From positions 620,001 to 684,000 of the forward strand of contig CAWDJJ010000002.1 in the NCBI GenBank assembly GCA_963802635.1: a stretch of 64,000 nucleotides of DNA, read 5' to 3'. The position numbers and the translations under genes are program-made. Source of the DNA: CAVTLG01 sp963802635. GTDB lineage: Bacteria; Chloroflexota; Ktedonobacteria; Ktedonobacterales; Ktedonobacteraceae. Below, piece by piece: positions 62,909 through 64,000 of the stretch; the stretch's first letter is position 1, and each line of letters opens with the position of its first letter. The notes under the pieces are model-generated. The model was not told where the DNA came from. It did no database searches and saw only the letters and a list, made by a program, of their open reading frames with translations.

Positions 62909-63985
62909 TTACCCTGCTCCCTCTCCCTTCCGATTTTGTTGAGCGAAGAAGCGTAGCAGTTCAGTGGAAGCATCGGGTCCTCTCGGATCGGTGAACGAAC
63001 CCTCAGGACTCCCTCCCGACCAGGCATGGCCCGCCTGATGGACCAGCCACATCTCTACCATGGCACGACCGCTGGCATCATGGTAAAGAGATCGTGTATA
63101 GGCTTGTCCATCGGCCACCCGTCCCCGTTCCACTTTCGCGCTCTGTGGAGATCGGCCTGGCTCATGACTCGTTGGCTGCAGCCACTGATCGACCAGGTGA
63201 TCAGCGTTGACCGGAGAGACGGTCGTATCGCAGTCGCCATGGAACGCGATCAGCGGGATCACCCTGGTCAGGTATCGCGCATCCCAACCAACCCCTTGTC
63301 TCATCGCCGCAAAGCTGGAGCAGACATCAGAGGCAGCACCGTAAGCAAGGCCAGAATGCACACCGACGGCAGCGTAGAGGTCGGGATACGTTGCCGCCAT
63401 GATCACCGCCATGGCTCCACCGGCTGACATCCCGGCCACATAGACCCGGTTGACATCAACATGGTACGTGTTCATGATCTGCTGCGTGATGCCAGCAATG
63501 AGAGATGGCTCGCCTTGATCGCGCTGCTGATCAGTGGGTTGAAACCAGTTCCAGCAGCCGGTGGGGTTGGCCGAAGAGACCTGCTCGGGGTAGGCCACGA
63601 GGAACGTTTTCTCTTCGGCCAACCTATTCATGCGCGTGCCAGCAGCAAAATCAACAGCATTCTGAGTACAGCCATGCAGCATAATCACCAGGGGAACTGC
63701 CTGCCCTGTAGATCTCCTGGGGATGTAGAGTTTGTAGGGGCGCATTCCAGCCGTATTGCTATAGGCTCCATCGACAAAGCGCCCCCCTGGATGGGATGAG
63801 GGCGAGACTCTCCCGGGCCTCACCAGTGGCCCACACCATGTGGGATGACGCAGGCTATCTGGTAGTTGGAGCGGGTCGGCAGAAGGTGCCTGCGGCGCAA
63901 CAACGCGATGCGCACTGGCGAATCCAGGAGATACTCTATTGCTTCCCTGTCTCGTTGGTTCTCGCAAAGGTGGAGGATCTTCCAT
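62909..63985 (-). CDS. PHB-depolymerase-type esterase
   Basis: 358 residues; the frame remains open toward the window edge, but ATG after CAGAGG is plausible. After about 75 disordered residues: KLYIPRRS, PLVIMLHGCTQNAVDFA as oxyanion region, RVYVAGMSAGGAMAV near 186 with the nucleophile Ser, FHGDCDTTVSP as the Asp region, and QAGHAWSGG near 318 with the catalytic His. This is the LpqC/PhaZ family of poly(3-hydroxybutyrate) depolymerase-like esterases. No clear signal peptide, so location uncertain. Confidence 0.85.
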   Translation of the reverse strand: MEDPPPLREPTRQGSNRVSPGFASAHRVVAPQAPSADPLQLPDSLRHPTWCGPLVRPGRVSPSSHPGGRFVDGAYSNTAGMRPYKLYIPRRSTGQAVPLVIMLHGCTQNAVDFAAGTRMNRLAEEKTFLVAYPEQVSSANPTGCWNWFQPTDQQRDQGEPSLIAGITQQIMNTYHVDVNRVYVAGMSAGGAMAVIMAATYPDLYAAVGVHSGLAYGAASDVCSSFAAMRQGVGWDARYLTRVIPLIAFHGDCDTTVSPVNADHLVDQWLQPTSHEPGRSPQSAKVERGRVADGQAYTRSLYHDASGRAMVEMWLVHQAGHAWSGGSPEGSFTDPRGPDASTELLRFFAQQNRKGEGAG

Positions 63986-64000
63986 GATGCGAACCTCTGC

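Overview
The window looks like a chromosomal segment of a soil Chloroflexota bacterium of the Ktedonobacteria type. This is an inference from gene content: NB-ARC/TPR regulators, STAND ATPases, tandem secreted G1-type peptidases, a kinase-like protein fused to a Rieske domain, and many one-component regulators. No rRNA, tRNA, CRISPR array or insertion sequence was recognised. A solitary terminase-like gene is present, but no other phage gene.

Layout. 1-6.3 kb: two NB-ARC/TPR regulators, a lone winged-helix protein and a small paralogous protein. 6.6-9.1 kb: an FTR1-type iron permease behind a long palindromic operator, then a Gfo/Idh/MocA oxidoreductase. 9.3-10.9 kb: a D-Ala-D-Ala carboxypeptidase. 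11.3-16.7 kb: an operon-like run of lipoprotein, MacA-like adaptor, ABC ATPase, MacB-like permease and a frameshifted ECF sigma factor. 17-25.8 kb: a tandem array built from a glutamine synthetase / methyltransferase / radical-SAM cassette. In it four methyltransferase copies, each with its own promoter, are separated by decaying stumps of the other two genes. 25.9-31.6 kb: a compact operon of SIR2-like/TIR protein plus two STAND ATPases, a candidate anti-phage or cell-suicide system. 32-33.8 kb: metal-handling genes (ArsR/SmtB sensor, His-rich RcnA-like exporter, cupredoxin lipoprotein). 33.9-43.2 kb: cytidylate-kinase-like protein, Na/Pi cotransporter with a four-repeat PhoP-type box, ABC-F protein, terminase-like protein and HEAT-like protein. 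43.5-49 kb: FAD oxidase, DUF1015 protein and a pseudokinase-Rieske membrane protein. 49-56.4 kb: ORFans, three tandem glutamic-peptidase paralogues and a metallophosphoesterase. 56.7-64 kb: ABC exporter, MarR regulator with a ring-cleaving dioxygenase sharing its operator, a secreted glycoside hydrolase, a ZIP metal transporter behind the same kind of operator as the iron permease, and an esterase.

Three themes tie the window together. First, two metal-uptake genes 55 kb apart share a promoter-overlapping double-dyad operator, which implies one metalloregulator. Second, six genes are broken by what is in every case a +1 shift, and three of those can be joined exactly at a CGA codon. Third, the methyltransferase array shows repeated duplication in which only the methyltransferase has been kept intact, with changes concentrated in its C-terminal half. 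A fragment of a STAND ATPase inside the array suggests that the duplicated block once reached into the neighbouring ATPase operon.
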